Assembly (NCBI GenBank): GCA_050015575.1
Contig: JBEKBD010000076.1
Location: forward strand, 1 to 22,986
DNA length: 22,986 bases
Direction: 5' to 3'
From: Roseiarcus sp050015575
Lineage (GTDB): Bacteria; Pseudomonadota; Alphaproteobacteria; Rhizobiales; Beijerinckiaceae
A program made the position numbers and the translations under genes. The notes beneath the pieces were generated by a model that saw only the letters and a list, made by a program, of their open reading frames with translations, was not told where the DNA came from and did not search any database. Positions within the stretch are counted from its first letter, which is position 1. Every line of letters begins with the position of its first letter. Of this stretch, positions 1-7,386 are shown in pieces.

Positions 1-168
1 CGCCCCGATGGAGATCCTTTCGTTGTCGCCGCGCAGCGTCGCGCCAAACCACACGCCGCAATCCTCGCCGAGCGCGACGTCGCCGATGACGCTGGCGTTG
101 GGCGCGACCCAGAATCGGCCCGCGGCGGGCAAGACAGGTCGGCGTTCCCCAAGGGCGTAGATGGGCAT
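1..168 (-). CDS. Gamma-class carbonic anhydrase family protein, N-terminal part (runs off the window)
   Basis: The first 56 codons of a leftward gene are present, beginning MPIYALGERRPVLPAAGRFW and continuing into a left-handed beta-helix repeat with WFGATLRGDN. This opening is typical of the YrdA/PaaY/gamma carbonic anhydrase family of hexapeptide-repeat proteins, which are trimeric. Some members bind zinc and hydrate CO2; many have no proven activity. The zinc-binding histidines would lie beyond the window edge, so catalytic competence cannot be judged. The ATG at 166-168 fits the family start. The gene is divergent from the membrane-anchored ORF that follows. Family assignment is firm; function is inferred. 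Confidence 0.85.
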   Translation of the reverse strand, partial: MPIYALGERRPVLPAAGRFWVAPNASVIGDVALGEDCGVWFGATLRGDNERISIGA

Positions 169-349
169 CGGCGGGCTCCGGCGGGTGAGACCCGGATATA
201 GCGCGGCGCGCGCGAATGGCCTATCCCCGGCGAGGGGCGATTCGCGCCCGAGTTTCCGCCCGTGCGCGCTTCTATCGCGATCGAGCGGCCTTCGCCGTCG
301 CGATTGGCGCGAAGACTCGAGGAGTCCCAAGCTGCGTTTCGGCCGGTCG

Positions 350-985
350 ATGCTGGTCTTTGGGGTCGGCGCGCTCATTTTGGCGAGCGCCGCGGCGATC
401 GTCCTTGCGACGCGATTCGGCGCGCGCGAACCGCCGCGCTTCGTCGCCGTCACGCTCGGCGCCGAGCGGCTCACGCTGGCGAGCGCCTATCTCGCGGGCG
501 CCGCGCGGCGCGGCGGCGCGACGGACGCGCTCGAGCTGGCCGCCTTCTTTCCCGATTTCTCGCCGGCCGGCGATCTGAGCGACGTGACCGCGGACGCCGA
601 CCTCGCCGAGCGCTTCCAGCGCATCGTTTTCGTGACGGCGAGGCCGTCCGAAGCGACCCTCGATCCGGCCGAGCGGACGGTCAGGCTCTACCAGCGGTTT
701 CTCGACGAGAATTCCTGGAGCCATCCGGGCGGGCTGATCGCGCGCGCCTTCCTTGACGGCAGCCCGTTCGAAGGCGACGAACTCTTTTACGTCCCACCCG
801 AGGGGCGCGAATTCGCCGCCCGCTGCCGGCGCCCCGATCCCCGGCGCAAGACGCCCAACACCTGCATTTCCGACTTCCGGCTCGGCGCCCTCGACGTCGA
901 GATGCGCTTTTCGGCGGCGCTGCTCGCCGAGTGGGCGAGCCTCAAAGCGGGCGCGCGCGGCCTGATCGAGGCGGCGCGGCGGTGA
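350..985 (+). CDS. Hypothetical protein with N-terminal membrane anchor
   Basis: I do not recognise this protein. From the ATG at 350 it has about 211 residues. A hydrophobic segment at residues 2-19 (LVFGVGALILASAAAIVLA) is followed by a soluble domain, so it is probably an inner-membrane anchored periplasmic protein or one with an uncleaved signal. The soluble part carries two cysteines close to residues 157 and 170, which could form a disulfide after export. The start is uncertain: the ATG lacks a well-placed ribosome site, while GAGGAG at 319-324 lies seven bases before an in-frame CTG at 332. A longer frame reaches back to 161 but would overlap the carbonic anhydrase start. It converges on the DUF3126 gene with an 18-base gap and is conserved-looking only in composition; no domain is claimed. 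Confidence 0.6.
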   Translation: MLVFGVGALILASAAAIVLATRFGAREPPRFVAVTLGAERLTLASAYLAGAARRGGATDALELAAFFPDFSPAGDLSDVTADADLAERFQRIVFVTARPSEATLDPAERTVRLYQRFLDENSWSHPGGLIARAFLDGSPFEGDELFYVPPEGREFAARCRRPDPRRKTPNTCISDFRLGALDVEMRFSAALLAEWASLKAGARGLIEAARR

Positions 986-1004
986 AGGCGCGGCGCCTCG
1001 CCGA

Positions 1005-1400
1005 TCACAAATCTTCGAGATCGAAATCGAGGATCGCCATTTGCAGCGTGGAGGTCTGGCCGGCGGGATCGTCGACCGAGATGACGCCGAGGAAATCGTC
1101 GCCGTTGTTGAGTTCGACCGAATCCGTCTTCTTCAGGCGCCCGACGACGGTGAGCTTTTCGTTCTCGAACAGGCGGCGCAGGTAGTCCTGAATCACCGTG
1201 CGCTCGACCGGAATCTTCATCGCGAACGCAAACGAGCGGTCTCCGTCTTCGTCGTCCAGCGTGATCGTGCCGATCGTGCGTTGCCCGAGCGACACGTCGG
1301 CGGCGTCGCGCTCTTTGGAGCTGGGCGCTACCGCCAGCGTCGGGGCGCCGAACGAGCGGCGCAAGTGCGCCCGCAATTTGAGAATTTCTTCCTTGTCCAT
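1005..1400 (-). CDS. DUF3126 family protein with two tandem copies of the domain
   Basis: The protein has 131 residues from the ATG at 1398-1400, which has GAGAGG at proper spacing; a longer frame starting at 1424 adds eight unlikely residues. DUF3126 proteins, as I remember them, are alphaproteobacterial proteins of about 70 residues that open with an MDKxEIxKL motif and close with FQMAILDxDLE. Here residues 1-65 match that plan, including DDEDGDRSFAFAMKI at 49-63. Residues 66-131 match it again, with DYLRRLFENEKLTVV, FLGVISVDD and QMAILDFDLEDL. The most parsimonious reading is an internal duplication or fusion. The function of the family is unknown. The protein is acidic, has no membrane segment and is probably cytosolic. 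In related genomes a DUF3126 gene often sits near cysE (from memory); here a DUF3800 gene lies between the two. Confidence 0.8.
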   Translation of the reverse strand: MDKEEILKLRAHLRRSFGAPTLAVAPSSKERDAADVSLGQRTIGTITLDDEDGDRSFAFAMKIPVERTVIQDYLRRLFENEKLTVVGRLKKTDSVELNNGDDFLGVISVDDPAGQTSTLQMAILDFDLEDL

Positions 1401-1783
1401 TTGCGCCTCTCGATCCCCCGCCAACGCGAGTTCTTGCCATCAAAGGCCCTTCGCCCGCAAGCGCGCGGACGATCCGGCGGGGCGTAAGGACTCGATACGA
1501 CGCGGACGCTCAGGCAAAGCACCGGCGTCCGCCGTCCTTCCCCTGCGAGCAAGAATCTCCGACCGCGACGGACTGACGAGGGCGGCGCATCGCGCCGCCG
1601 CGCGACGGTTGAATTCCTTGAGTTCGGGGCCGGAAAAAGAGGCGCTCCAAGAGGCGAGACGGAATAATTATTGATTTTTTGGAGGAAGTGTCATACGTTA
1701 CGGATGCGGTCGGGAGAGCTGCGTTTCCGCGGTTCGTTGGGGTTTCGCCTCACTCGGCTGCATTTTTGTGCCCGCAAGACAAA
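1401..1783. other. Intergenic region between DUF3126 and DUF3800 genes
   Basis: This stretch of 383 bases separates two divergent genes. I see no convincing gene, tRNA or terminator in it. Its left part (1401-1650) is GC-rich like the rest of the chromosome. From about 1655 it becomes A+T-rich, with GGAATAATTATTGATTTTTT immediately before 1681, and this continues into the DUF3800 gene. The run GGAGGA at 1681-1686 resembles a ribosome site but sits too close to the GTG at 1688. An open frame reaches back to a TTG at 1679, but the residues before 1784 do not resemble the DUF3800 family. Confidence 0.6.
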
Positions 1784-2545
1784 ATGCACATCTTATATAT
1801 CGACGACTCCGGGGACGTCGGGAATCCCGCCGAACAGCATTTTGTGCTCGGGGGAATCGCCGTTTTCGAACGCGGAATTTATCACCAGATTACAGCAGCC
1901 GACAATTGCGTCGCAAAGTTTCAGCTTGGCGATCAAGCCGAGATCGAGCTTCATGGCAATGTGATGTACAACGGACGCGATGGGGTGTGGGCCTCCGTCC
2001 GCAGTCGGCCGCAACGTGAACAGATGATAAAAGATGCTTTGGCGACAGTTATGTCCGCCGCCAGCGTGCGAATGTTTGCCGTGGCAATTGACAAGGCCGC
2101 AGTTAGCCCGGAAGATCCAATCCAATTGGCCTTTGAGGAATTATGTAATAGGTTCAACCTCTTCCTCGAAAGGATCAATAATAGGAATCCGCGCGAGTCT
2201 CAGCGCGTTCTAATAGTAATGGACGAGTCACGGCATGAGCGCCCGTTACAAGCACTCGCGAGGCATTTCCGGGTGAACGGCGGACGGTGGGGTCGATTTA
2301 GGAATTTGGCGGAAGTGCCACTATTTGTGGATTCGAGGGCTTCCCGGCTAGTTCAGCTCGCCGATCTTGTCGCATATGCTACATGGAGAAAATACGAACA
2401 CAGTGACGGACGATTTTTCGACGCGCTAATCCCAAGGTTCGACTCCGATGGTGGCATCATTCACGGCCTAGTGCATCGGCGTGGACAACGCGAATGCTTC
2501 TGCCCCGCCTGTTATTCTCGTCGAGCGGCTTCTCGCGTCCCGTAA
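1784..2545 (+). CDS. DUF3800 domain-containing protein
   Basis: The protein has 253 residues from the ATG at 1784, chosen because DUF3800 proteins start at the first beta strand, here MHILYIDDSGDVG. Family hallmarks are the acidic D7-D8 in that strand, an ELHGN motif near residue 61, VLIVMDES near residue 150 and QLADLVAYA near residue 194. DUF3800 is regarded as a predicted RNase H-like nuclease fold and is common on mobile or defence-rich DNA; no biochemical role is established that I can cite. The C-terminal tail has a small CFCPAC cysteine cluster. Codon use is visibly less GC-rich than the neighbours (TTATGTAATAGG, CTAATAGTAATG), which suggests recent horizontal acquisition. It is a single gene, convergent with cysE. 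No transposase, repeat border or partner gene is visible. Confidence 0.85.
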   Translation: MHILYIDDSGDVGNPAEQHFVLGGIAVFERGIYHQITAADNCVAKFQLGDQAEIELHGNVMYNGRDGVWASVRSRPQREQMIKDALATVMSAASVRMFAVAIDKAAVSPEDPIQLAFEELCNRFNLFLERINNRNPRESQRVLIVMDESRHERPLQALARHFRVNGGRWGRFRNLAEVPLFVDSRASRLVQLADLVAYATWRKYEHSDGRFFDALIPRFDSDGGIIHGLVHRRGQRECFCPACYSRRAASRVP

Positions 2546-2590
2546 TTTCAAACTGACCCGCTACCGTTGGTCGACTCCGCTTGCGACGCC

Positions 2591-3436
2591 TCAAGCCCGT
2601 TCGGCCCAACCGTCGACCGCCTTGTCCGCCAGGATCTGGTTCATGTCGCGCGCCGGCTCGGCGCAGCCGGCCTCGCCGACGATGCGGGCGGGAACGCCGG
2701 CGACCGTCTTGTTGTGCGGCACTGGCGCGAGCACCACCGAACCCGCCGCGACGCGCGCGCAATGGCCGACTTCGATATTGCCGAGGATCTTCGCGCCCGC
2801 GCCGATCAGCACGCCCCAGCGAATTTTCGGATGGCGGTCGCCGGTTTCCTTGCCGGTGCCGCCGAGGGTGACGCCCTGCATGATCGAAACTTCGTCGTCG
2901 ATCACCGCGGTTTCGCCCACCACCAGGCCGCTCGCGTGATCGAGGAAGATCCCTTTGCCGATTCGCGCCGCCGGATTGATGTCGACGCCGAACGCCGCCG
3001 AGACGCGGCTCTGCAGATAGAGCGCGAAGTCGCGCCGACCCGCGCGCAACAGCGCGTGGGCGAGCCGATAAGCCTGCAGCGAATGGAAGCCCTTGAAATA
3101 GAGCAACGTCTCCATCAGCCTCAGGCAGGCCGGATCGCGGTCCAGCACCGCGATGAGGTCGGCGCGAAAAGCCTCGCCGATCGAGGGATCGCGCGCAACG
3201 GCGTCTTCGTAGGCTTGGCGGATCATCGCGCTCGGCGCGTCGCTGTGATCGAGGCGCTCGGCGACGCGATGGATGACCGCGCCCTCGAGCGTGTCATGGT
3301 TGAGAATCGCCGTCATCAGGAAAGAGGCCAACGCCGGATCGCCGCGCGCGGCTTCTTCCGCCTCGCTGCGGATGCGCGCGAACACCGGATCATTGCGGCC
3401 CAGTCCGACCACGCGGGCCGCGGCGCCATGCGACAT
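2591..3436 (-). CDS. cysE: Serine O-acetyltransferase
   Basis: The enzyme transfers acetyl from acetyl-CoA to L-serine, making O-acetylserine for cysteine biosynthesis in the cytosol. The predicted protein has 281 residues. An alpha-helical N-terminal domain (about 15-145) precedes a left-handed beta-helix of hexapeptide repeats (about 150-250). The catalytic Asp-His pair is in FLDHASG (D166, H167) and the second active-site histidine is in DRHPKI (H202); QGVTLGGTG lies between them. The start is the ATG at 3434-3436, which has GGAGG five bases upstream. Frames from 3451 or 3466 lack such a site. The C-terminal tail (GEAGCAEPARDMNQIL) resembles other alphaproteobacterial CysE proteins. It is convergent with the DUF3800 gene and lies 134 bases downstream of cytochrome b561 on the same strand. 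Assignment is secure. Confidence 0.95.
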   Translation of the reverse strand: MSHGAAARVVGLGRNDPVFARIRSEAEEAARGDPALASFLMTAILNHDTLEGAVIHRVAERLDHSDAPSAMIRQAYEDAVARDPSIGEAFRADLIAVLDRDPACLRLMETLLYFKGFHSLQAYRLAHALLRAGRRDFALYLQSRVSAAFGVDINPAARIGKGIFLDHASGLVVGETAVIDDEVSIMQGVTLGGTGKETGDRHPKIRWGVLIGAGAKILGNIEVGHCARVAAGSVVLAPVPHNKTVAGVPARIVGEAGCAEPARDMNQILADKAVDGWAERA

Positions 3437-3570
3437 GAAAGCCTCCACCATTGCTCGACAGGCCATTTTAGCACGGAACCGCCGGCGCCAGAAATCGACA
3501 TGGGCGCGCCAAGCCGGGCGCTCGAATCGCGGTTAACCTCGGCGGCGCGCCGATCGCCCCCGCCTCGCCT

Positions 3571-4131
3571 TCACCGCGCGGGCGCGGCGCGACCGGGCCA
3601 CATGCGCGCGAAGACTTCGTCGCGCCTGACCAAGAGGTGCCAGGCGGCCGCGGCCAGATGCAGCGCGATGATCGCGATGATCGTCCAGCCGAGCCAGAAA
3701 TGCGCCTGGGCGGCCAGGTGCGCGAGCGCCTTGTCTTGCGGCGCGAGGGCGGGCCAGACGAACAGGCCGAACCACGACACCTCGCGCCCTCCCGCCGTCG
3801 AAGCGACGTAGCCGACGACCGGCAGCGCGACCATCAGCGTGTAAAGGCAGAAATGCGCGACCAGCGCGGCGGCGCGCAGCAACGGCGTCAGCGGCTCGGC
3901 GTAGGGCGGCGCGCCGACGGCCGCGCGATAGGCTAGGCGCAGGACGGCCAGGACCAGCACGGTCATCCCGAGCGACTTATGCGCCATCAGCAACGCGACC
4001 CGCGGCGGCGTCCCCGCCGGCAGCCACAACGCGGCGAGGCCGAGCGGAATGGCGGCGAGGATCAACGCCGCCATCAGCCAGTGCAATGTCCGCTGCGCGC
4101 GATCGTAGGAGCGAGGAATCGGCGTCGCCAT
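3571..4131 (-). CDS. Cytochrome b561 family protein
   Basis: This is a 186-residue inner-membrane protein with four predicted helices (about 17-37, 47-68, 87-110, 143-167). Histidines are placed as in the bacterial CybB/YceJ group of di-heme cytochromes: H17 in TLHW, H51 in AHKSLG, H144 in AHFWLG and H158 in ALHLA. Such proteins move electrons between quinol and acceptors such as superoxide or periplasmic partners; the partner here is unknown. The ATG at 4131 has GGGAGG upstream at workable spacing. It lies 96 bases downstream of the PaaK-like ligase gene on the same strand and could be co-transcribed, although nothing links them functionally. The stop precedes cysE by 134 bases. Confidence 0.9.
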   Translation of the reverse strand: MATPIPRSYDRAQRTLHWLMAALILAAIPLGLAALWLPAGTPPRVALLMAHKSLGMTVLVLAVLRLAYRAAVGAPPYAEPLTPLLRAAALVAHFCLYTLMVALPVVGYVASTAGGREVSWFGLFVWPALAPQDKALAHLAAQAHFWLGWTIIAIIALHLAAAAWHLLVRRDEVFARMWPGRAAPAR

Positions 4132-4227
4132 GGAGCGGCCTCCCTTTCACGAATTCGACCGGTCGCGTTTCTCCTAGCACGACATCGCGTCATCTCGACG
4201 AAAAACCGGCGCGCCCGGCGCGGCGCG

Positions 4228-5592
4228 TCACAACAATTCATTGTGAAAGCCCAGCCGTTTCACGCTCTCGCCCCAATCGATCGCGGCGACGGCCCGGACT
4301 TCGACGTCGAAGCCCTCGCTCGCCCGCGGCGCGACCAATCCTATGAACGAAGCGGTCTCCGCGGCGGACAACGACTCCCGTCCGCCGATTTCGACCACCA
4401 GCTTGCCCGGCGCGATCTGCCGGATGCGGAATTCGTCGAACGGCGCGATCGCGGTCATTTCGCGCGCCCAGACGAAGAACGGCGACAAATGGCCGTCGGG
4501 ATGCTTCAGCAACCCTCTCGATCTCCCGACGACGTTCGACAGCGTCGGCCCGTCGTGGCCGCACGGACAGCGATCCTCGAGCATGGCGAGATCGCCGACG
4601 TCGTAGCGAATGATCGGCGTCGCGTAGGAATGAAGGGCGGTCAGCAGCGCCCTGCCGACGCGCGCCTCGCCGAGACGAATTTCGTCCTTGGCCTCGACCT
4701 CGACGATGACGTTGCTCGTCGCGACGTGATAGCGCCCGGGATGGCGCTCGCATTCGGCGCCGATCGGTCCGACTTCTTCGCAGGAGTAATTCGCTCGCGT
4801 CGCGATTCCCGCCGCCGCCAGCTCCTCGCGCAGCGCCGCGTCGACCCGCTCGCCGTAGGCGAGCCACATCGCCGCGCCGGCCTCGCGCAAGGCCGCGGCG
4901 CCGACCTCGGCGATGAGCGCCGCCATATGTCCGGGCGCGGCGACGAGATAGCCGATCGGCTCGCGCTTCAGCTCGCGCCACAGCGCCGCCGTCGCGCCGG
5001 GCCGCGCCGCGATCGTGCGCGCGCTTCCGCCGGCGACGAAGGCCGCGAGCGCGCCGAGCCACGAGCCGCTGCGTTCGACGGTTACGTCGGCCGTCTGCGC
5101 CGCGCTCGCGTAATCGACGAGCGCGCGGTTGAGGGTCAGGTCGCGCCCTTCGAGAAAATACTGAGCGATCGAGCGCATGACGTTGTAATTGGCGTTCATC
5201 TCCGAGACGAAGAAACGCACCGGCTCGCCGGTCGAGCCGGAGGTCGCGCGCTCCGTCACGCCGATGCGGTCGGCGGGGCCGAGTAGCGCCCCCTCGCGCG
5301 CGACCTGCTCGCGGAGATCGGCGCGGGTCAGAATCGGCGCGTCCTCCAGCCGCGCCTCGCCCAACGCGCCGAGCCGCGCGCGCCAGAAGGGCGAGCGGCG
5401 CGCCGCGTGCGCGAACACGTTGCGCAGTTGCGCCTCCCGCCAGACTTCGCGCGCGCGCCTTGGCCCGGTCTCTATCGCCGCGAGGTCGGCGAGCGCCGAT
5501 AGACACCGGCTGACGCCGGGCTCGCAGAACGTCATCGGCCGCGCCGAATAGGCGGCGGAGGAAAATGGGAAATCGGAAAAATCGAGCTTCAT
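4228..5592 (-). CDS. PaaK/CapK-like adenylate-forming ligase
   Basis: The 454-residue protein has the plan of phenylacetate-CoA ligase-like enzymes. The P-loop is ERATSGSTGEPVRF (about 114-127), a CEEVGPIGAEC segment occupies the A5 region, and IIRYDVGDLA is followed by CPCG and the GRSRG motif. The C-terminal small domain is short. These enzymes adenylate a carboxylic acid and usually pass it to CoA. The substrate cannot be read from sequence: no paa genes are nearby, and relatives of the CapK group lie in polysaccharide or secondary-metabolite clusters. The start at ATG 5590-5592 (MKLDFSDFPF) has GGAG close upstream. The frame stays open to 6279, but that extension lies antisense to the outer-membrane protein gene and is rejected. 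The gene is divergent from that omp gene. Confidence 0.85.
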   Translation of the reverse strand: MKLDFSDFPFSSAAYSARPMTFCEPGVSRCLSALADLAAIETGPRRAREVWREAQLRNVFAHAARRSPFWRARLGALGEARLEDAPILTRADLREQVAREGALLGPADRIGVTERATSGSTGEPVRFFVSEMNANYNVMRSIAQYFLEGRDLTLNRALVDYASAAQTADVTVERSGSWLGALAAFVAGGSARTIAARPGATAALWRELKREPIGYLVAAPGHMAALIAEVGAAALREAGAAMWLAYGERVDAALREELAAAGIATRANYSCEEVGPIGAECERHPGRYHVATSNVIVEVEAKDEIRLGEARVGRALLTALHSYATPIIRYDVGDLAMLEDRCPCGHDGPTLSNVVGRSRGLLKHPDGHLSPFFVWAREMTAIAPFDEFRIRQIAPGKLVVEIGGRESLSAAETASFIGLVAPRASEGFDVEVRAVAAIDWGESVKRLGFHNELL

Positions 5593-5703
5593 GGCCGCTC
5601 CGCAGTCCGAAGGCGGCGCGAGGCGCTGCGCCACCGTGCCGTCTTGACCGGAATCGGACCCGAGCCTACTCCTTCTCGCAGGCGATTTTTGGGAATTAAG
5701 TCG

Positions 5704-6390
5704 ATGCGCAACGGGCTGACGACATCGGCCGCGCTTCTGCTCTGTGCGGGGGCGGCCCAACTGTCCGAGACGCCGGCGCAAGCGGCGCAGCCGCTTTTCA
5801 CCTGGACCGGCTGCTACGCCGGCCTGCACGCGGGCACTGATTTCGGCCGCTCCGATTGGTCGAGCGCGCCATACAATTTCGGCTCGCGCGCGGTGGCGGC
5901 CGCCGGCGCGATCGGCGGCGTTCAGGCCGGGTGCAATGTTCAGACCGGCCAGTTTGTGATCGGCGCTGAGGGAGAAATCTGGGCCTCGGGGCTCGCCGGC
6001 TCGAGCGCCAACTCCGACTTCGAAGGCGCCGACTACGACGTGCGCAGCGACGCCGCCGGCGAGGCGGCGCTGCGGGCCGGCTACGCGTTCGACCGCACGC
6101 TGGTCTTCGGCAAAGTCGGAGTCGTCGTGGCGCGCTACCGTTACGAATTTGCCACCTACGTTTCGAATCCCCCAAGCTGGACAGACGCTTTCGACGCGAG
6201 CCGGGTCGGCTTGGCGCTCGGCCTCGGCGCCGAATACGCGCTCGACGCGCATTGGAGCGTCAAGGCCGAATGCGACCACATCGTCTACGCGGGGAAGACG
6301 ACCGAGTTGAGCTCGTATGGATACCTGTTCCCCGTCTCTTTCAACGACACCGAGACCATCCTCAAGGCCGGCGCGAACTATCGCTTCTAG
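5704..6390 (+). CDS. Outer-membrane beta-barrel protein (Omp25/31-like porin family)
   Basis: The protein has 228 residues from the ATG at 5704. A signal peptide spans about residues 1-28, with cleavage likely after TPAQA-A. The mature part begins LFTWTGCYAGLHAG, the WTGxYxGxxxG opening typical of rhizobial Omp25/31 and opacity-type barrels. Alternating glycine-rich amphipathic strands follow, and the chain ends in LKAGANYRF with a terminal phenylalanine, the signal for BAM-dependent insertion. It should form a small eight-stranded barrel in the outer membrane. Two cysteines (in GCYAG and AGCNV) may be disulfide-bonded. A frame starting at 5644 adds 20 residues that do not look like a signal peptide. 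The ribosome site before 5704 is weak (GGGA). The gene is convergent with the broken tauE gene. Confidence 0.88.
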   Translation: MRNGLTTSAALLLCAGAAQLSETPAQAAQPLFTWTGCYAGLHAGTDFGRSDWSSAPYNFGSRAVAAAGAIGGVQAGCNVQTGQFVIGAEGEIWASGLAGSSANSDFEGADYDVRSDAAGEAALRAGYAFDRTLVFGKVGVVVARYRYEFATYVSNPPSWTDAFDASRVGLALGLGAEYALDAHWSVKAECDHIVYAGKTTELSSYGYLFPVSFNDTETILKAGANYRF

Positions 6391-6480
6391 AGTCTGTCTC
6401 TCCCGCGCAGAATCCTCGTGTCGCCGCAGGCGAAAACGGATCGGCCAAGCGACGGATCGCGCCCCCCTGCCCCCTGCCCG

Positions 6481-7244
6481 CTACGGCGCCTTCACGAACA
6501 GCCCGATCGTCAGCGCGACGCCGATCGCCACCACGGCGACGCGCAGCGCTTTCTCGTTGACGCGCTGCAGCGCCAGCGCGCCGAGCCAGCCGCCGAGCGT
6601 GGCGCCGGCGGCGGTCACGGCGACCTGCAACCAGTGCGCGTCGGGCGAGAAGACGAACAGCGCCACCGCCGAGGCGTTGATCACCCCGGCGAGAATGTTC
6701 TTGGTCGCGCCCGCCGCGCGCACCGCGAGGCCCGCCATGGTCAGCGCCGCCATCATCAAGAGCCCGATGCCGCCGCCGAAATAGCCGCCGTAGACGGCGA
6801 TGAGGAATTGCGCCGCGCCGGCGCCCCACGGCGGCAGATGCGCCTCCCCCGGCTCGGGCGGCTTGCGCACGAAGCTGCCCCAGGCGAAGAGGACCGTGGC
6901 GAACAGCACCAGCCAGGGGACCAGCCGGGCGAAGAAGCTCGGCGGCGTCGCCAGCAGAATCGCCCCGCCGAAGGCGCCTCCGACCAGGCTGATGGCGAAC
7001 AGCGTGCGCATCGATAGATTCGGCGGGCCGCTCGCGCCGGCGCGCCCGGTGAGGCCGGTGACGATTTGGGCGGGAAATAGCGCGATCGTCGAGGTGATGT
7101 TGGCCGCGCGCGCGTCCATGCCGGTGAGCATCAGCGCCGGCAGAGCATCAGCGCCGGCAGGGTGATGAACGAGCCGCCGCCGGCCAGCGCGTTCTGCGCG
7201 CCGGCCCACAGCGAGGCGACAAACAGCAGCGGCAACGCCAGCAT
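6481..7244 (-). pseudogene. TauE/SafE family anion exporter, frameshifted by a 17-bp tandem duplication
   Basis: Reading leftward from the ATG at 7242-7244 (AGGA just upstream), the first piece reads MLALPLLFVASLWAGAQNAL, then AGGGSFITLPALML, then stops after CRR at 7131-7133. The remainder, starting LTGMDARAANITS, is in another frame and runs to 6481. Removing one copy of the 17-bp duplication joins the two parts into about 249 residues with the hydrophobic pattern and length of a TauE/SafE (DUF81) exporter of sulfite or organosulfonates. The stop TGA (7133-7131) overlaps an ATG (7131-7129) that is in frame with the rest, so the gene could be expressed as two pieces by reinitiation. A true pseudogene, a reversible slip switch or an assembly error are all possible. 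It is divergent from the restriction-modification gene. Confidence 0.82.
7126..7159. repeat. 17-bp perfect tandem duplication inside tauE
   Basis: The unit GAGCATCAGCGCCGGCA occurs at 7126-7142 and again at 7143-7159 without mismatch. Because 17 is not a multiple of three, it shifts the tauE reading frame. Each unit contains GCGCCGGC, which may favour slippage. Confidence 0.95.
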
Positions 7245-7386
7245 TCGCTTGTCCTTTCGCCCGCAGGCGGGGCGCAATGAAGTCGCCGCCAAGGGCGTAC
7301 AATGTCGGCGCCGGCGCCACAAGCAGCGGGGGACAGCCGCACGCGAACCGATTGCCCGACGCCGATACAACCCCTACGCTGCCGGC

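Noticed and set aside
5593..6279. N-terminal extension of the PaaK-like ligase by 229 residues
   Set aside because: It is antisense to the outer-membrane protein gene, is Ala/Arg-rich without a domain, and the ATG at 5592 fits the family start and has a ribosome site.
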